64,000 nt of DNA, from assembly GCF_001277255.1 (NCBI RefSeq), contig NZ_CP012264.1, positions 248,001 through 312,000 of the forward strand. Direction: 5' to 3'. The stretch comes from Cronobacter condimenti 1330 (GTDB taxonomy: Bacteria > Pseudomonadota > Gammaproteobacteria > Enterobacterales > Enterobacteriaceae). Below, piece by piece: positions 20,600-29,976 of this stretch. The position numbers were made by a program, and so were the translations under genes. Numbering within the stretch: the stretch's first letter is position 1; every line of letters starts with the position of its first letter. The notes below the pieces were generated by a model that saw only the letters and a list, made by a program, of their open reading frames with translations, was not told the origin of the DNA and did not search any database.

Positions 20600-22621
20600 A
20601 TGCGTCTGAACCCCGCCCAACAACAAGCCGTCGAATTCGTCACTGGACCCTGCCTGGTGCTGGCGGGTGCTGGCTCCGGTAAAACTCGCGTGATCACCAA
20701 TAAAATTGCACATTTGATCCGCGGCTGCGGGTATCAGGCTCGTCATATCGCGGCGGTCACTTTTACTAACAAAGCCGCGCGGGAAATGAAAGAGCGTGTC
20801 GCCCAGACCCTCGGGCGCAAGGAGTCGCGCGGCCTGATGATTTCTACGTTCCATACGCTGGGTCTTGAGATTATCAAGCGCGAATATGCGGCCCTGGGCA
20901 TGAAGTCCAATTTTTCGTTGTTCGACGATACCGACCAAATGGCGCTTATCAAAGAGCTGACCGAAGGGCTGATTGAAAACGATAAGGTGTTGTTACAACA
21001 GCTTATCTCTACGATTTCGAACTGGAAAAACGACCTGCTTAGTCCCCCGCAGGCGGCAGCGCGCGCGACTGGCGAGCGCGAGCGTATTTTTGCACATTGC
21101 TACAGTCTCTATGACGCCCATCTGAAAGCCTGCAATGTGCTGGATTTCGACGATCTGATTCTGCTGCCGACCCTGTTGTTACAGCGCAATGAAGAAGTGC
21201 GTGAGCGCTGGCAAAACCGCATTCGTTATCTGCTGGTGGATGAATACCAGGATACGAACACCAGCCAGTATGAACTGGTGAAATTGCTGGTGGGCAATCG
21301 CGCGCGTTTCACCGTAGTCGGCGATGACGATCAATCCATCTACTCCTGGCGCGGCGCACGTCCGCAAAACCTGGTGCTGTTAAGCCAGGATTTCCCGGCG
21401 CTGCAGGTGATTAAACTTGAGCAGAACTACCGCTCTTCGGGACGTATCCTTAAAGCGGCCAACATTCTTATCGCCAATAACCCGCACGTTTTCGAGAAAA
21501 AGCTCTTTTCCGAACTGGGTTACGGCACGGAACTGAAAGTATTGACCGCCAATCATGAAGATCATGAGGCGGAGCGCGTCACCGGTGAGCTTATCGCGCA
21601 TCACTTTATCAACAAGACCCAGTACAAGGATTACGCGATCCTTTATCGCGGTAATCACCAGTCGCGAGTCTTTGAAAAGATGTTGATGCAAAACCGCATC
21701 CCGTACCGAATTTCCGGCGGCACGTCGTTCTTCTCGCGCCCGGAGATTAAAGATTTGCTGGCTTATCTGCGCGTCCTGACTAACCCGGACGACGACAGCG
21801 CGTTTCTGCGCATTGTAAATACGCCCAAGCGTGAAATCGGCCCCGCGACGTTGCAGAAGCTTGGCGAATGGGCGACCCAGCGTAATAAAAGTTTGTTCAT
21901 GGCGAGTTTTGATATGGGCCTTGCCCAGACGCTGACCGGGCGCGGTTATGAATCGCTGACGCGCTTTACGCAATGGTTGCAGGAAGTCGCGGTGCTGTCT
22001 GAGCGTGAACCTGTCGCGGCGGTACGCGATCTTATTCGCGGCATTGATTACGAAGCATGGTTGTTTGAAACTTCGCCCAGCCCGAAAGCGGCTGAAATGC
22101 GCATGAAAAACGTCAATCAGCTCTTCAGCTGGATGACCGAGATGCTGGAAGGAACCGATCTCGATGAGCCGATGACGCTGACACAGGTCGTGACGCGCTT
22201 TACGCTGCGCGACATGATGGAGCGCGGCGAAAGCGACGAAGAGCTCGACCAGGTGCAGTTGATGACGTTGCATGCATCCAAGGGCCTTGAGTTTCCGTAT
22301 GTGTTTCTGGTCGGCATGGAGGAAGGGCTACTGCCGCACCAGAGCAGCATTGATGAAGACAACATCGATGAAGAACGACGTCTCGCTTATGTGGGTATCA
22401 CGCGTGCGCAGAAAGAGCTTATTTTCACGCTTTGCAAAGAGCGCCGCCAGTACGGCGAGCTGATGCGCCCGGAGCCAAGTCGCTTTTTGCTCGAGCTGCC
22501 GCAGGATGATTTGCAGTGGGAAACCGAGCGTAAAGTTGTGACGGCACAGGAGCGCATGGAAAAAGGGCAGGCCAATGTGGCGAATATCAAGGCGATGCTC
22601 GCGAAAGCGCGCGGCGGGTAA
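20600..22621 (+). CDS. rep: ATP-dependent DNA helicase Rep
   Basis: 3'-5' superfamily 1 helicase that acts at replication forks, displacing proteins ahead of DnaB. 673 residues, as in E. coli. Walker A is GAGSGKT (about 24-30), Walker B LLVDEYQDTN near 214, motif III GDDDQSIYSWRGA near 240, motif IV EQNYRSS, and the C-terminal motifs TLHASKGLEF and YVGITRAQ near 555-610. It is a paralogue of uvrD in this same window. A strong terminator follows 20 bases later. Confidence 0.97.
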   Translation: MRLNPAQQQAVEFVTGPCLVLAGAGSGKTRVITNKIAHLIRGCGYQARHIAAVTFTNKAAREMKERVAQTLGRKESRGLMISTFHTLGLEIIKREYAALGMKSNFSLFDDTDQMALIKELTEGLIENDKVLLQQLISTISNWKNDLLSPPQAAARATGERERIFAHCYSLYDAHLKACNVLDFDDLILLPTLLLQRNEEVRERWQNRIRYLLVDEYQDTNTSQYELVKLLVGNRARFTVVGDDDQSIYSWRGARPQNLVLLSQDFPALQVIKLEQNYRSSGRILKAANILIANNPHVFEKKLFSELGYGTELKVLTANHEDHEAERVTGELIAHHFINKTQYKDYAILYRGNHQSRVFEKMLMQNRIPYRISGGTSFFSRPEIKDLLAYLRVLTNPDDDSAFLRIVNTPKREIGPATLQKLGEWATQRNKSLFMASFDMGLAQTLTGRGYESLTRFTQWLQEVAVLSEREPVAAVRDLIRGIDYEAWLFETSPSPKAAEMRMKNVNQLFSWMTEMLEGTDLDEPMTLTQVVTRFTLRDMMERGESDEELDQVQLMTLHASKGLEFPYVFLVGMEEGLLPHQSSIDEDNIDEERRLAYVGITRAQKELIFTLCKERRQYGELMRPEPSRFLLELPQDDLQWETERKVVTAQERMEKGQANVANIKAMLAKARGG

Positions 22622-22640
22622 CGACGGCGCACAGCCTAAT

Positions 22641-22669
22641 AAAAAACCGCCCATGCAGGCGGTTTTTTT
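22641..22669. terminator. Bidirectional terminator between rep and gppA
   Basis: Stem AAAAAACCGCC/GGCGGTTTTTT with a short loop CATGCA, flanked by A and T runs, placed between the convergent rep and gppA genes. Confidence 0.92.
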
Positions 22670-22682
22670 ATGCTCGTCGTGC

Positions 22683-24167
22683 TTATTGCACGTCAAGTTG
22701 CCAGTGCACGTAACTCTGCCAGAGCTGTTCTTGCCCTAACATCTCGGCGCCCAGCGGATGCACAGACAGCCAGTCCTGCGGAAGCGTCGCGGTCAGCGTC
22801 TCGCCGTGTACGCTGAGGCTTACTTCAGGCAGCATATCGTCGCGCCGACGGCTGGCAAAAATAATAGCCAGTCGTAGCAGTCGACACAGACGTTCAGCGA
22901 CCCGCAGCGGCACTGCATTTTGCTGTTGCAGCGCAGAGAGATCGACCGTGCCGGTCTGGTTCAGTAACAGCGTCGCCAGCAGCTTTTTCTGCGCAGGCGT
23001 GAAGCCCGGCAAATCCAGATTATTCACCAGATACGCGGCGTGATGAGGCGCTCGCTTGAAATCAATCGCCAGGCCGACTTCATGCAGCAAGCTTGCGCTA
23101 TGCAACAGTGTGCGGCTGAGATCGTCCAGCGCCCATTCGCTCTCCACGCTCGTAACGAAGCGTTCAGCCAGCTGCGCCACGCGCCCGGCCTGGCTGATAT
23201 CCACCATAAAACGGCGCTGGATATTTTTCAGGGTGCGGTTGCGAATGTCCTGATCGACCGCCAGATGTAGCATCCCATACACCAGCCCTTCACGCAGTGC
23301 GCCGCCGGCAAGGGTCATGCATTCGATTTCAAGTTCACTGAAAACCGCGATAAGAATGGCAAGGCCGCTTGGGAACACCAGCGCGCGTTCCAGCGTCAGG
23401 CCTTCAATTTCAAGCTCTTCCAGACGACCACAGTGAATGGCGCGCGTTTTTAGCTGCTGGAGTTTCGCAAGCGTAATGCGCTCGTCCATACCCTGCGCCA
23501 TCATGATTTCTTGCAGCGCCTGCACGGTGCCTGACGCGCCAACACAGATTTTCCAGCCCTGGCCACGCAACTGCGCGATGACGGGCTGTAGCACGTCGCG
23601 CGCGGCCTGTTCAGCGCTGGCGAAATGCTCTTGTGTCAGGCTTCGGTCAGTGAAAAAACGCTCCAGAAAAGTGACGCAGCCCATCGGCAGGCTAAACAGC
23701 GATGTGGCTCTGGCACCGGTGCCGGTCACAAGCTCCGTACTGGCACCGCCAATATCCACGACCAGGCGGCGGTCATCACCCCCGGTTGTATGCGCGACGC
23801 CCTGATAGATAAGCCGCGCCTCTTCTTCGCCTGCAATGACCTGTACCGGGCAACCAAGGATTTCCTGGGCGCGGGCGACAAAAACATCGGCATTGGTGGC
23901 AAGACGTAGCGTCGCGGTGGCGACCACGCGGATTTGCGAAGGGGAAATATCCTGAAGGCGTTCGGCGAACAGGCGCAGGCATTGCCAGCCGCGCTCCATG
24001 GCATCCGCCGAGAGCGCATTGTCAGCGCCGAGGCCCGCCGCGAGGCGGACCTTGCGTTTCACACGCGTGAGCGTCTGAATGCTCCCGGCTACCTCACGTA
24101 CCACCAGCATATGGAAGCTGTTCGAACCGAGGTCGATCGCCGCATACAGTGAGGAGGTTCCGGGCAT
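22683..24167 (-). CDS. gppA: pppGpp phosphohydrolase / exopolyphosphatase GppA
   Basis: 494 residues, as in E. coli. Hydrolyses pppGpp to ppGpp and also polyphosphate. It belongs to the actin-like ASKHA superfamily: AAIDLGSNSFHMLVV (about 9-23) is the first phosphate loop and VVDIGGASTELV (about 140) the second. The C-terminal half is an HD-type domain. It lies 5 bases downstream of rhlB in the same direction, so the two form an operon, as in E. coli. Confidence 0.97.
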   Translation of the reverse strand: MPGTSSLYAAIDLGSNSFHMLVVREVAGSIQTLTRVKRKVRLAAGLGADNALSADAMERGWQCLRLFAERLQDISPSQIRVVATATLRLATNADVFVARAQEILGCPVQVIAGEEEARLIYQGVAHTTGGDDRRLVVDIGGASTELVTGTGARATSLFSLPMGCVTFLERFFTDRSLTQEHFASAEQAARDVLQPVIAQLRGQGWKICVGASGTVQALQEIMMAQGMDERITLAKLQQLKTRAIHCGRLEELEIEGLTLERALVFPSGLAILIAVFSELEIECMTLAGGALREGLVYGMLHLAVDQDIRNRTLKNIQRRFMVDISQAGRVAQLAERFVTSVESEWALDDLSRTLLHSASLLHEVGLAIDFKRAPHHAAYLVNNLDLPGFTPAQKKLLATLLLNQTGTVDLSALQQQNAVPLRVAERLCRLLRLAIIFASRRRDDMLPEVSLSVHGETLTATLPQDWLSVHPLGAEMLGQEQLWQSYVHWQLDVQ

Positions 24168-24172
24168 AGCGC

Positions 24173-25438
24173 TTATCCTGTACGACGACGGTTGCGCGGC
24201 GCGCCGGAGCGACGCGGGCCATTGCCGGTACGCGGACGCGACAGGCGTTTCGGCGGCGGCAGCTCGTTTAACAGCGCATCCGGGTTGTATTTACTTACCG
24301 GAATGGTATGGCCGATATACGTCTCAATAGCCGGCAGGTTCAGCGCGTACTCTTCACAAGCAAGGCTGATAGAGTGACCACTGGCGCCCGCGCGACCGGT
24401 ACGGCCAATACGGTGAACATAATCTTCGCAGTCGTCCGGCAGATCGTAGTTGAAGACGTGCGTCACGGCCGGGATATGCAGGCCGCGTGCCGCTACGTCC
24501 GTTGCCACCAGAATGTCGAGATCGCCGCGGGTAAATTCATCAAGAATACGCAGGCGTTTTTTCTGGGCTACGTCGCCGGTCAGCAGACCTACGCGATGAC
24601 CGTCTGCGGCCAGATGACCCCAGATGTCTTCACAGCGGTGTTTGGTATTCGCGAAAATAATGGCGCGGTCCGGCCACTCTTCTTCAATGAGCGTCTGGAG
24701 CAGGCGCATTTTTTCTTCGTTAGACGGATAGAAAAGCTCTTCTTTGATACGGTGGCCCGTTTTCTGCTCCGGCTCAACCTCGACATACTCCGCGTTGTTC
24801 ATCTGTTCAAACGCCAGTTCACGCACACGGTAAGACAGGGTAGCGGAGAAGAGCATATTGAGACGTTGCGCGGCAGCCGGCATACGGCGGAACAGCCAGC
24901 GAATATCTTTGATGAAGCCCAGGTCGTACATGCGATCGGCTTCATCGAGTACGACGACCTGAATCGCGCCCAGATTGACGTGGTTTTGTTTGGTGTAATC
25001 AATGAGACGGCCAGTGGTGCCGATCAGGATATCGACGCCGCTTTCCAGCACTTTCAACTGCTTGTCGTAGCCGTCGCCGCCGTAGGCGAGACCAAGCTTA
25101 AGGCCGGTAGCTTCCGCCAGCGGCTCCGCGTCGGAGTGAATCTGCACCGCCAGTTCGCGGGTCGGCGCCATAATCAGGGCGCGCGGCTGATTCACCTGGC
25201 GACTTTCCGCAGCAGGGTGAGAGAGTAAATAGTGAAACGTTGACGTTAAAAACGCCATCGTTTTGCCGGTACCGGTTTGCGCCTGCCCTGCAACGTCACG
25301 GCCCGTGAGCGTTAACGGGAGTGCCAGAGCCTGGATAGGTGTGCAGTTATGAAACCCTTTTTTTTCAAGGGCTTGAACTACGACAGGGTGCAGGGCGAAG
25401 TCGGAAAACTTCTGTTCAGTCAAGTGTGTTTTGCTCAT
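24173..25438 (-). CDS. rhlB: DEAD-box RNA helicase RhlB
   Basis: 421 residues, as in E. coli. RNA helicase of the degradosome, which unwinds structured RNA for RNase E and PNPase. The motifs run in order: Q motif near GFHNCTPIQ, motif I AQTGTGKT (about 50), PTRELA, DEAD within VVLDEADRMYDLG (about 165), SAT as FSATL, and HRIGRTGRAG near 330. The C-terminal tail is Arg/Pro-rich (PPKRLSRPRTGNGPRRSG), the usual RNA-binding extension. First gene of rhlB-gppA and divergent from trxA. Confidence 0.97.
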   Translation of the reverse strand: MSKTHLTEQKFSDFALHPVVVQALEKKGFHNCTPIQALALPLTLTGRDVAGQAQTGTGKTMAFLTSTFHYLLSHPAAESRQVNQPRALIMAPTRELAVQIHSDAEPLAEATGLKLGLAYGGDGYDKQLKVLESGVDILIGTTGRLIDYTKQNHVNLGAIQVVVLDEADRMYDLGFIKDIRWLFRRMPAAAQRLNMLFSATLSYRVRELAFEQMNNAEYVEVEPEQKTGHRIKEELFYPSNEEKMRLLQTLIEEEWPDRAIIFANTKHRCEDIWGHLAADGHRVGLLTGDVAQKKRLRILDEFTRGDLDILVATDVAARGLHIPAVTHVFNYDLPDDCEDYVHRIGRTGRAGASGHSISLACEEYALNLPAIETYIGHTIPVSKYNPDALLNELPPPKRLSRPRTGNGPRRSGAPRNRRRTG

Positions 25439-25555
25439 AGTGTGGTAGAATATCAGCTAACTATTGCTTTACGAAAGCGTATCCGGTGAAATAAAGTCAA
25501 CCTTATGTTGGTTAATGCTACACCAACATGACAGGCCTAATCTTTGGAGTAAAAC

Positions 25556-25885
25556 ATGAGCGATAAAATTATTCACCTGACTGACGACAGTTTCGACACG
25601 GATGTACTTAAGGCGGACGGGTTGATTCTGGTTGATTTCTGGGCAGAATGGTGTGGTCCGTGCAAAATGATCGCCCCTATCCTTGATGAAATCGCTGATG
25701 AATATCAGGGCAAACTGACGGTTGCCAAGCTGAACATCGACCAGAACCCGGGCACTGCGCCGAAATACGGCATCCGCGGCATTCCGACTCTGCTGCTGTT
25801 TAAGAATGGTGAAGTGGCGGCGACCAAAGTGGGCGCGCTGTCTAAAGGCCAACTGAAAGAGTTCCTCGACGCCAACCTGGCGTAA
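25556..25885 (+). CDS. trxA: Thioredoxin 1 (TrxA)
   Basis: 109-residue cytoplasmic thioredoxin with the active site WCGPC (Cys33 and Cys36, counting Met1) and cis-Pro loop GIPTLLLF. Apart from a Leu for Ala near residue 23 it appears identical to E. coli TrxA as I recall it. A good ribosome-binding site, TTTGGAGT, precedes the ATG. Divergent from rhlB; rho follows in the same direction after a 356-base leader region. Confidence 0.98.
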   Translation: MSDKIIHLTDDSFDTDVLKADGLILVDFWAEWCGPCKMIAPILDEIADEYQGKLTVAKLNIDQNPGTAPKYGIRGIPTLLLFKNGEVAATKVGALSKGQLKEFLDANLA

Positions 25886-25966
25886 ATGGTTCCCCGCCGG
25901 GGCGATCACGGTTGTGAAAAACTCACGACCGCTGGACGCCCGGCTTCAGTCATGCTAACTTAATTT

Positions 25967-25995
25967 TTGACTTCAATTTAAACTTACCTTTTAGT
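25967..25995 (+). promoter_or_regulatory. Candidate rho promoter
   Basis: The -35 TTGACT (25967-25972) is good; 17 bases later TTTAGT (25990-25995) matches the -10 at four of six positions. It would begin a leader of about 240 bases ahead of rho, in keeping with the long leader through which E. coli rho represses itself. Chosen by eye. Confidence 0.4.
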
Positions 25996-26033
25996 TTGAA
26001 TCTTGTAATACCCGACGCTTCCCGCCCGTGACA

Positions 26034-26156
26034 ATGTCAATACCGAGACCGGTAGGCGAGAAGAGCATTAACTCCGGGACTTATCACTCATTCCGTCTTG
26101 TCGTTTCAGTTCTGCGTTCCTTACCTGCAACCAGGCAACGAACAGACATGAGATGA
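26034..26156 (+). CDS. rhoL: RhoL-like leader peptide (divergent)
   Basis: 40-codon ORF starting ATG at 26034 in the rho leader. Its end, PATRQRTDMR, resembles the end of the 33-residue E. coli RhoL, but the upstream part differs: the DNA is similar to the E. coli leader while the frame appears shifted by a one-base length change about 13 codons before the end. No Shine-Dalgarno sequence is evident, so the start is uncertain and the ORF may not be translated. It ends 85 bases before rho. Confidence 0.45.
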   Translation: MSIPRPVGEKSINSGTYHSFRLVVSVLRSLPATRQRTDMR

Positions 26157-26241
26157 AGCCCGTTAACAGGCATGGATGACCCTGCCATACCATTCACAAC
26201 ATTACGTTCGAGATTTACCCCGAGTTTAAGAACCCACCACT

Positions 26242-27501
26242 ATGAATCTTACCGAATTAAAGAATACGCCGGTTTCTGAGCTGATTACTCTCGGCGAAAA
26301 TATGGGGCTGGAAAACCTGGCCCGCATGCGCAAACAGGATATTATTTTCGCCATCCTGAAGCAGCACGCGAAGAGTGGCGAAGATATCTTTGGCGACGGT
26401 GTGCTGGAGATATTGCAGGATGGTTTCGGCTTCCTCCGTTCTGCAGACAGCTCCTACCTCGCCGGTCCCGACGACATCTACGTTTCTCCCAGCCAAATCC
26501 GCCGTTTCAACCTCCGCACAGGGGATACTATCTCCGGTAAGATTCGTCCGCCGAAAGAAGGCGAGCGCTACTTTGCGCTGTTGAAAGTTAACGAAGTTAA
26601 CTTCGATAAACCGGAAAACGCACGTAATAAGATCCTGTTTGAAAACTTAACGCCGCTGCACGCGAATTCTCGTCTGCGCATGGAGCGAGGAAACGGTTCT
26701 ACTGAAGATTTGACTGCGCGCGTACTGGATCTGGCCTCGCCAATAGGTCGTGGTCAGCGTGGTCTTATCGTCGCGCCGCCCAAAGCGGGTAAAACCATGC
26801 TGCTGCAGAACATTGCGCAGAGCATCGCGTACAACCATCCTGATTGCGTGCTGATGGTGCTGCTGATTGACGAACGTCCTGAAGAAGTGACCGAGATGCA
26901 GCGTCTGGTTAAAGGCGAAGTCGTTGCGTCGACGTTCGACGAACCGGCTTCCCGCCACGTTCAGGTTGCTGAAATGGTGATCGAGAAGGCGAAGCGCCTG
27001 GTTGAGCACAAAAAAGACGTTATTATCCTGCTCGACTCCATCACCCGTCTGGCGCGTGCATACAACACCGTGGTACCGGCGTCTGGCAAAGTGCTGACCG
27101 GTGGTGTGGATGCGAACGCCCTGCACCGTCCGAAGCGTTTCTTCGGCGCTGCGCGTAATGTGGAAGAGGGCGGCAGCCTGACCATCATTGCGACTGCTCT
27201 GATTGATACCGGCTCTAAAATGGATGAAGTTATCTACGAAGAGTTTAAAGGCACCGGTAACATGGAACTTCACTTGTCTCGTAAGATCGCGGAAAAACGC
27301 GTCTTCCCGGCGATTGATTACAACCGTTCCGGTACCCGTAAAGAAGAACTGCTGACGACGCAGGAAGAACTGCAGAAAATGTGGATCCTGCGTAAAATCA
27401 TTCACCCGATGGGTGAGATTGACGCGATGGAATTCCTCATTAATAAACTGGCGATGACCAAAACTAACGACGAATTCTTCGACATGATGAAACGTTCGTA
27501 G
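26242..27501 (+). CDS. rho: Transcription termination factor Rho
   Basis: 419 residues, as in E. coli. Hexameric RNA-dependent ATPase that terminates transcription. The order is N-terminal helix bundle (1-47), a CSD-like primary RNA-binding domain with GFGFLRS (about 60-66), Walker A PPKAGKT near 180, Walker B VIILLDS near 262, the Q loop around 278-290 (VPASGKVLTGG), and the R loop. It follows a long leader, which in E. coli mediates autoregulation. A terminator follows. Confidence 0.98.
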   Translation: MNLTELKNTPVSELITLGENMGLENLARMRKQDIIFAILKQHAKSGEDIFGDGVLEILQDGFGFLRSADSSYLAGPDDIYVSPSQIRRFNLRTGDTISGKIRPPKEGERYFALLKVNEVNFDKPENARNKILFENLTPLHANSRLRMERGNGSTEDLTARVLDLASPIGRGQRGLIVAPPKAGKTMLLQNIAQSIAYNHPDCVLMVLLIDERPEEVTEMQRLVKGEVVASTFDEPASRHVQVAEMVIEKAKRLVEHKKDVIILLDSITRLARAYNTVVPASGKVLTGGVDANALHRPKRFFGAARNVEEGGSLTIIATALIDTGSKMDEVIYEEFKGTGNMELHLSRKIAEKRVFPAIDYNRSGTRKEELLTTQEELQKMWILRKIIHPMGEIDAMEFLINKLAMTKTNDEFFDMMKRS

Positions 27502-27518
27502 TCAGCGGGAACTCGGGG

Positions 27519-27547
27519 AACGCCACGTCACGACGTGGCGTTTTTCT
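27519..27547 (+). terminator. Terminator after rho
   Basis: Hairpin AACGCCACGTC/GACGTGGCGTT with a very short loop, then TTTTTC. It separates rho from the wec cluster. Confidence 0.9.
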
Positions 27548-27751
27548 TTGTTGCTCTATACGATAGGCAACAGGCGTGATCTTTACACGAATTTCAGTAA
27601 AGGTGCGCCAGTTTTTATCTGGCCTGAGCTATGTTTATCTTACTGAATAATAATTAGTCTGTTCAGGGATGAGGGGCGGAGGAGTGCTGAGAAAGCCTGA
27701 CTGCCGCAGTTATACTTCCTCCGGACTTAACGTTTGCAGAGAGCGCACACT

Positions 27752-28852
27752 GTGAATTTAGTTACCGTTGGTGCTGAGCTAATCAGTATTTTTTTATTCA
27801 CATTTGTTTTTCTTTTTTTTGCACGAAAGCTGGGCAAAAGAATTGGCCTTGTCGATAAGCCCAATTTCCGTAAGCGCCATCAGGGGCTCATCCCGCTGGT
27901 GGGCGGCATCTCCGTCTACGCAGGCATCTGCTTTACCTTCTCCATAGCGGACTACTATATCCCCCATGCGGCGTTATACCTGGCAAGCGCCGGGGTACTG
28001 GTTTTCGTCGGCGCGCTGGATGACCGTTATGACATCAGCGTGAAAATCCGCGCGGTGATCCAGGCGGTTATCGGCGTCGTGATGATGACGGTCGGCGGGC
28101 TCTATCTGCGAAGCCTCGGGTATATTTTCGGCTCGTGGGAGATGGTGCTGGGGCCGTTTGGCTATTTCCTTACGCTCTTTGCCGTCTGGGCGGCAATTAA
28201 TGCCTTTAACATGGTCGACGGCATCGATGGTTTGCTCGGCGGATTGTCGTGCGTTTCTTTTGCGGCCATTGGGATGATCCTGTGGTTTGACGGGCAGACC
28301 AGCCTGTCGATGTGGTGCTTCGCCATGATAGCCGCCATCCTTCCTTATATCCTGCTGAATCTGGGCGCGTTCGGTCGTCGCTATAAAGTCTTTATGGGCG
28401 ACGCCGGCAGTACGCTTATCGGCTTTACCGTTATTTGGATCCTCCTCGAAACGACCCAGGGGAAAAGGCATCCGATTAGCCCGGTGACGGCGCTGTGGAT
28501 CATCGCGATTCCGTTGATGGACATGATTGCCATCATGTACCGCCGTCTGCGTAAGGGCATGAGTCCTTTCTCGCCAGACCGCCAGCACATTCATCATCTG
28601 ATCATGCGCGCAGGCTTTACTTCTCGTCAGGCGTTTGTCCTTATCACGCTCGCCGCCGCGCTGTTGGCAGGCATTGGCGTAGCGTCCGAATATGCCGCAC
28701 ACATTATTCCTGAATGGGTAATGTTGGCATTATTCTTGCTAGCATTTTTCTTCTACGGCTACTGTATTAAACGGGCATGGAAAGTGGCGCGCTTTATCAA
28801 ACGCGTTAAGCGTCGTATGAAGCGCGGAAGCAACAAGCCCACCGCTAATTAA
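27752..28852 (+). CDS. wecA: Undecaprenyl-phosphate GlcNAc-1-phosphate transferase WecA
   Basis: Starts enterobacterial common antigen (and often O-antigen) by transferring GlcNAc-1-P to undecaprenyl phosphate at the inner membrane. 366 residues, against 367 in E. coli. Multiple membrane segments; the family motifs are DDRYD near 90, NAFNMVDGIDGLLGG near 150, and the HIHH motif in DRQHIHHL near 280. The frame is open six codons further, but alignment to the E. coli start favours the GTG at 27752. The 204-base gap from the rho terminator has no gene and no convincing promoter. Confidence 0.96.
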   Translation: MNLVTVGAELISIFLFTFVFLFFARKLGKRIGLVDKPNFRKRHQGLIPLVGGISVYAGICFTFSIADYYIPHAALYLASAGVLVFVGALDDRYDISVKIRAVIQAVIGVVMMTVGGLYLRSLGYIFGSWEMVLGPFGYFLTLFAVWAAINAFNMVDGIDGLLGGLSCVSFAAIGMILWFDGQTSLSMWCFAMIAAILPYILLNLGAFGRRYKVFMGDAGSTLIGFTVIWILLETTQGKRHPISPVTALWIIAIPLMDMIAIMYRRLRKGMSPFSPDRQHIHHLIMRAGFTSRQAFVLITLAAALLAGIGVASEYAAHIIPEWVMLALFLLAFFFYGYCIKRAWKVARFIKRVKRRMKRGSNKPTAN

Positions 28853-28869
28853 AGTAAATCGGGGACGTG

Positions 28870-29919
28870 ATGAATCAAAAAGTGCCGGGCACTCCGCCAG
28901 GAGTGGCAGATAATGAACTGGATATTCGCGGTCTGTTTCGAACGCTGTGGGCAGGTAAATTCTGGATAGCGGGAATGGCCGTACTGTTTGCGCTGGTGGC
29001 GCTCACGTACACGTTCTTTGCACGCCAGGAGTGGAGCGCGATGGCGATTACCGATCGCCCGACTGTCAATATGCTGGGCGGGTACTACTCGCAGCAGCAG
29101 TTCCTGCGCAATCTGGATGTGAAAGCCAACCTGGTGCCGGTGGATCAACCCTCGGTGATGGACGATGCCTATAAAGAATTCATCATGCAGCTCTCTGCCT
29201 GGGATACCCGCCGCGATTTCTGGTCGCAGACGGATTACTACAAGCAGCGTAAAGTCGGCAACAGTAAGGCGGATGCCGCCCTGCTTGATGAATTCATCGA
29301 TAATATTCAGTTCACCGCAGGCGACATTACGCGCAACCAGAACGACAGCATTAAGCTTGTGGCAGAGACCGCGCCCGATGCTAATAACCTGTTGCGTCAG
29401 TACATTGCCTTCGCCAGCCAGCGTGCCGCGAGCCATCTCAATGATGAGCTGAAAGGTGCCTGGAGTGCGCGCACCGTGCAGATGAAGGCGCAGGTCAAGC
29501 GCCAGGAAGCGGTAGCAAAATCTATTTACGATCGTCGCGTGCATAGCGTTCAGCAGGCGTTGCAGGTGGCGGAACAACACAATATTTCTCGCAGCGAAAC
29601 AGACGTTCCCGCAGACGAGCTGCCGGATTCTGAACTGTTTATGCTGGGGCGGCCACTGTTACAGGCGCGTCTGGAAAATCTCCAGGCGGTCGGGCCAACC
29701 TACGACATCGACTACGATCAGAATCGGGCGATGCTGGCGACGCTGAACGTCGGACCGACACTGGACCCACGCTTTCAGACCTATCGCTATCTGCGTACGC
29801 CAGAAGAGCCGGTTAAACGCGACAGCCCACGTCGCGCATTCCTGATGATCATGTGGGGAGCCGTTGGGGCGTTGACTGGCGCTGGCGTGGCTCTGGTCCG
29901 CCGCCGTCGCACCGCATAA
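28870..29919 (+). CDS. wzzE: ECA chain-length regulator WzzE
   Basis: 349-residue polysaccharide co-polymerase that sets enterobacterial common antigen chain length. One membrane segment near 33-50 (FWIAGMAVLFALVALTYTFF), a long periplasmic helical domain, and a second membrane segment near 322-342 preceded by the family PRRAFLMIM motif. The frame also allows GTG three bases upstream, but GGGG sits five bases before the ATG, so I chose ATG. It is 17 bases downstream of wecA. Confidence 0.96.
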   Translation: MNQKVPGTPPGVADNELDIRGLFRTLWAGKFWIAGMAVLFALVALTYTFFARQEWSAMAITDRPTVNMLGGYYSQQQFLRNLDVKANLVPVDQPSVMDDAYKEFIMQLSAWDTRRDFWSQTDYYKQRKVGNSKADAALLDEFIDNIQFTAGDITRNQNDSIKLVAETAPDANNLLRQYIAFASQRAASHLNDELKGAWSARTVQMKAQVKRQEAVAKSIYDRRVHSVQQALQVAEQHNISRSETDVPADELPDSELFMLGRPLLQARLENLQAVGPTYDIDYDQNRAMLATLNVGPTLDPRFQTYRYLRTPEEPVKRDSPRRAFLMIMWGAVGALTGAGVALVRRRRTA

Positions 29920-29976
29920 GCACGCGTCCTGGATGAAGGCGCACGCCACCTTCATCGTCAACTGAAGAGAATCGTT

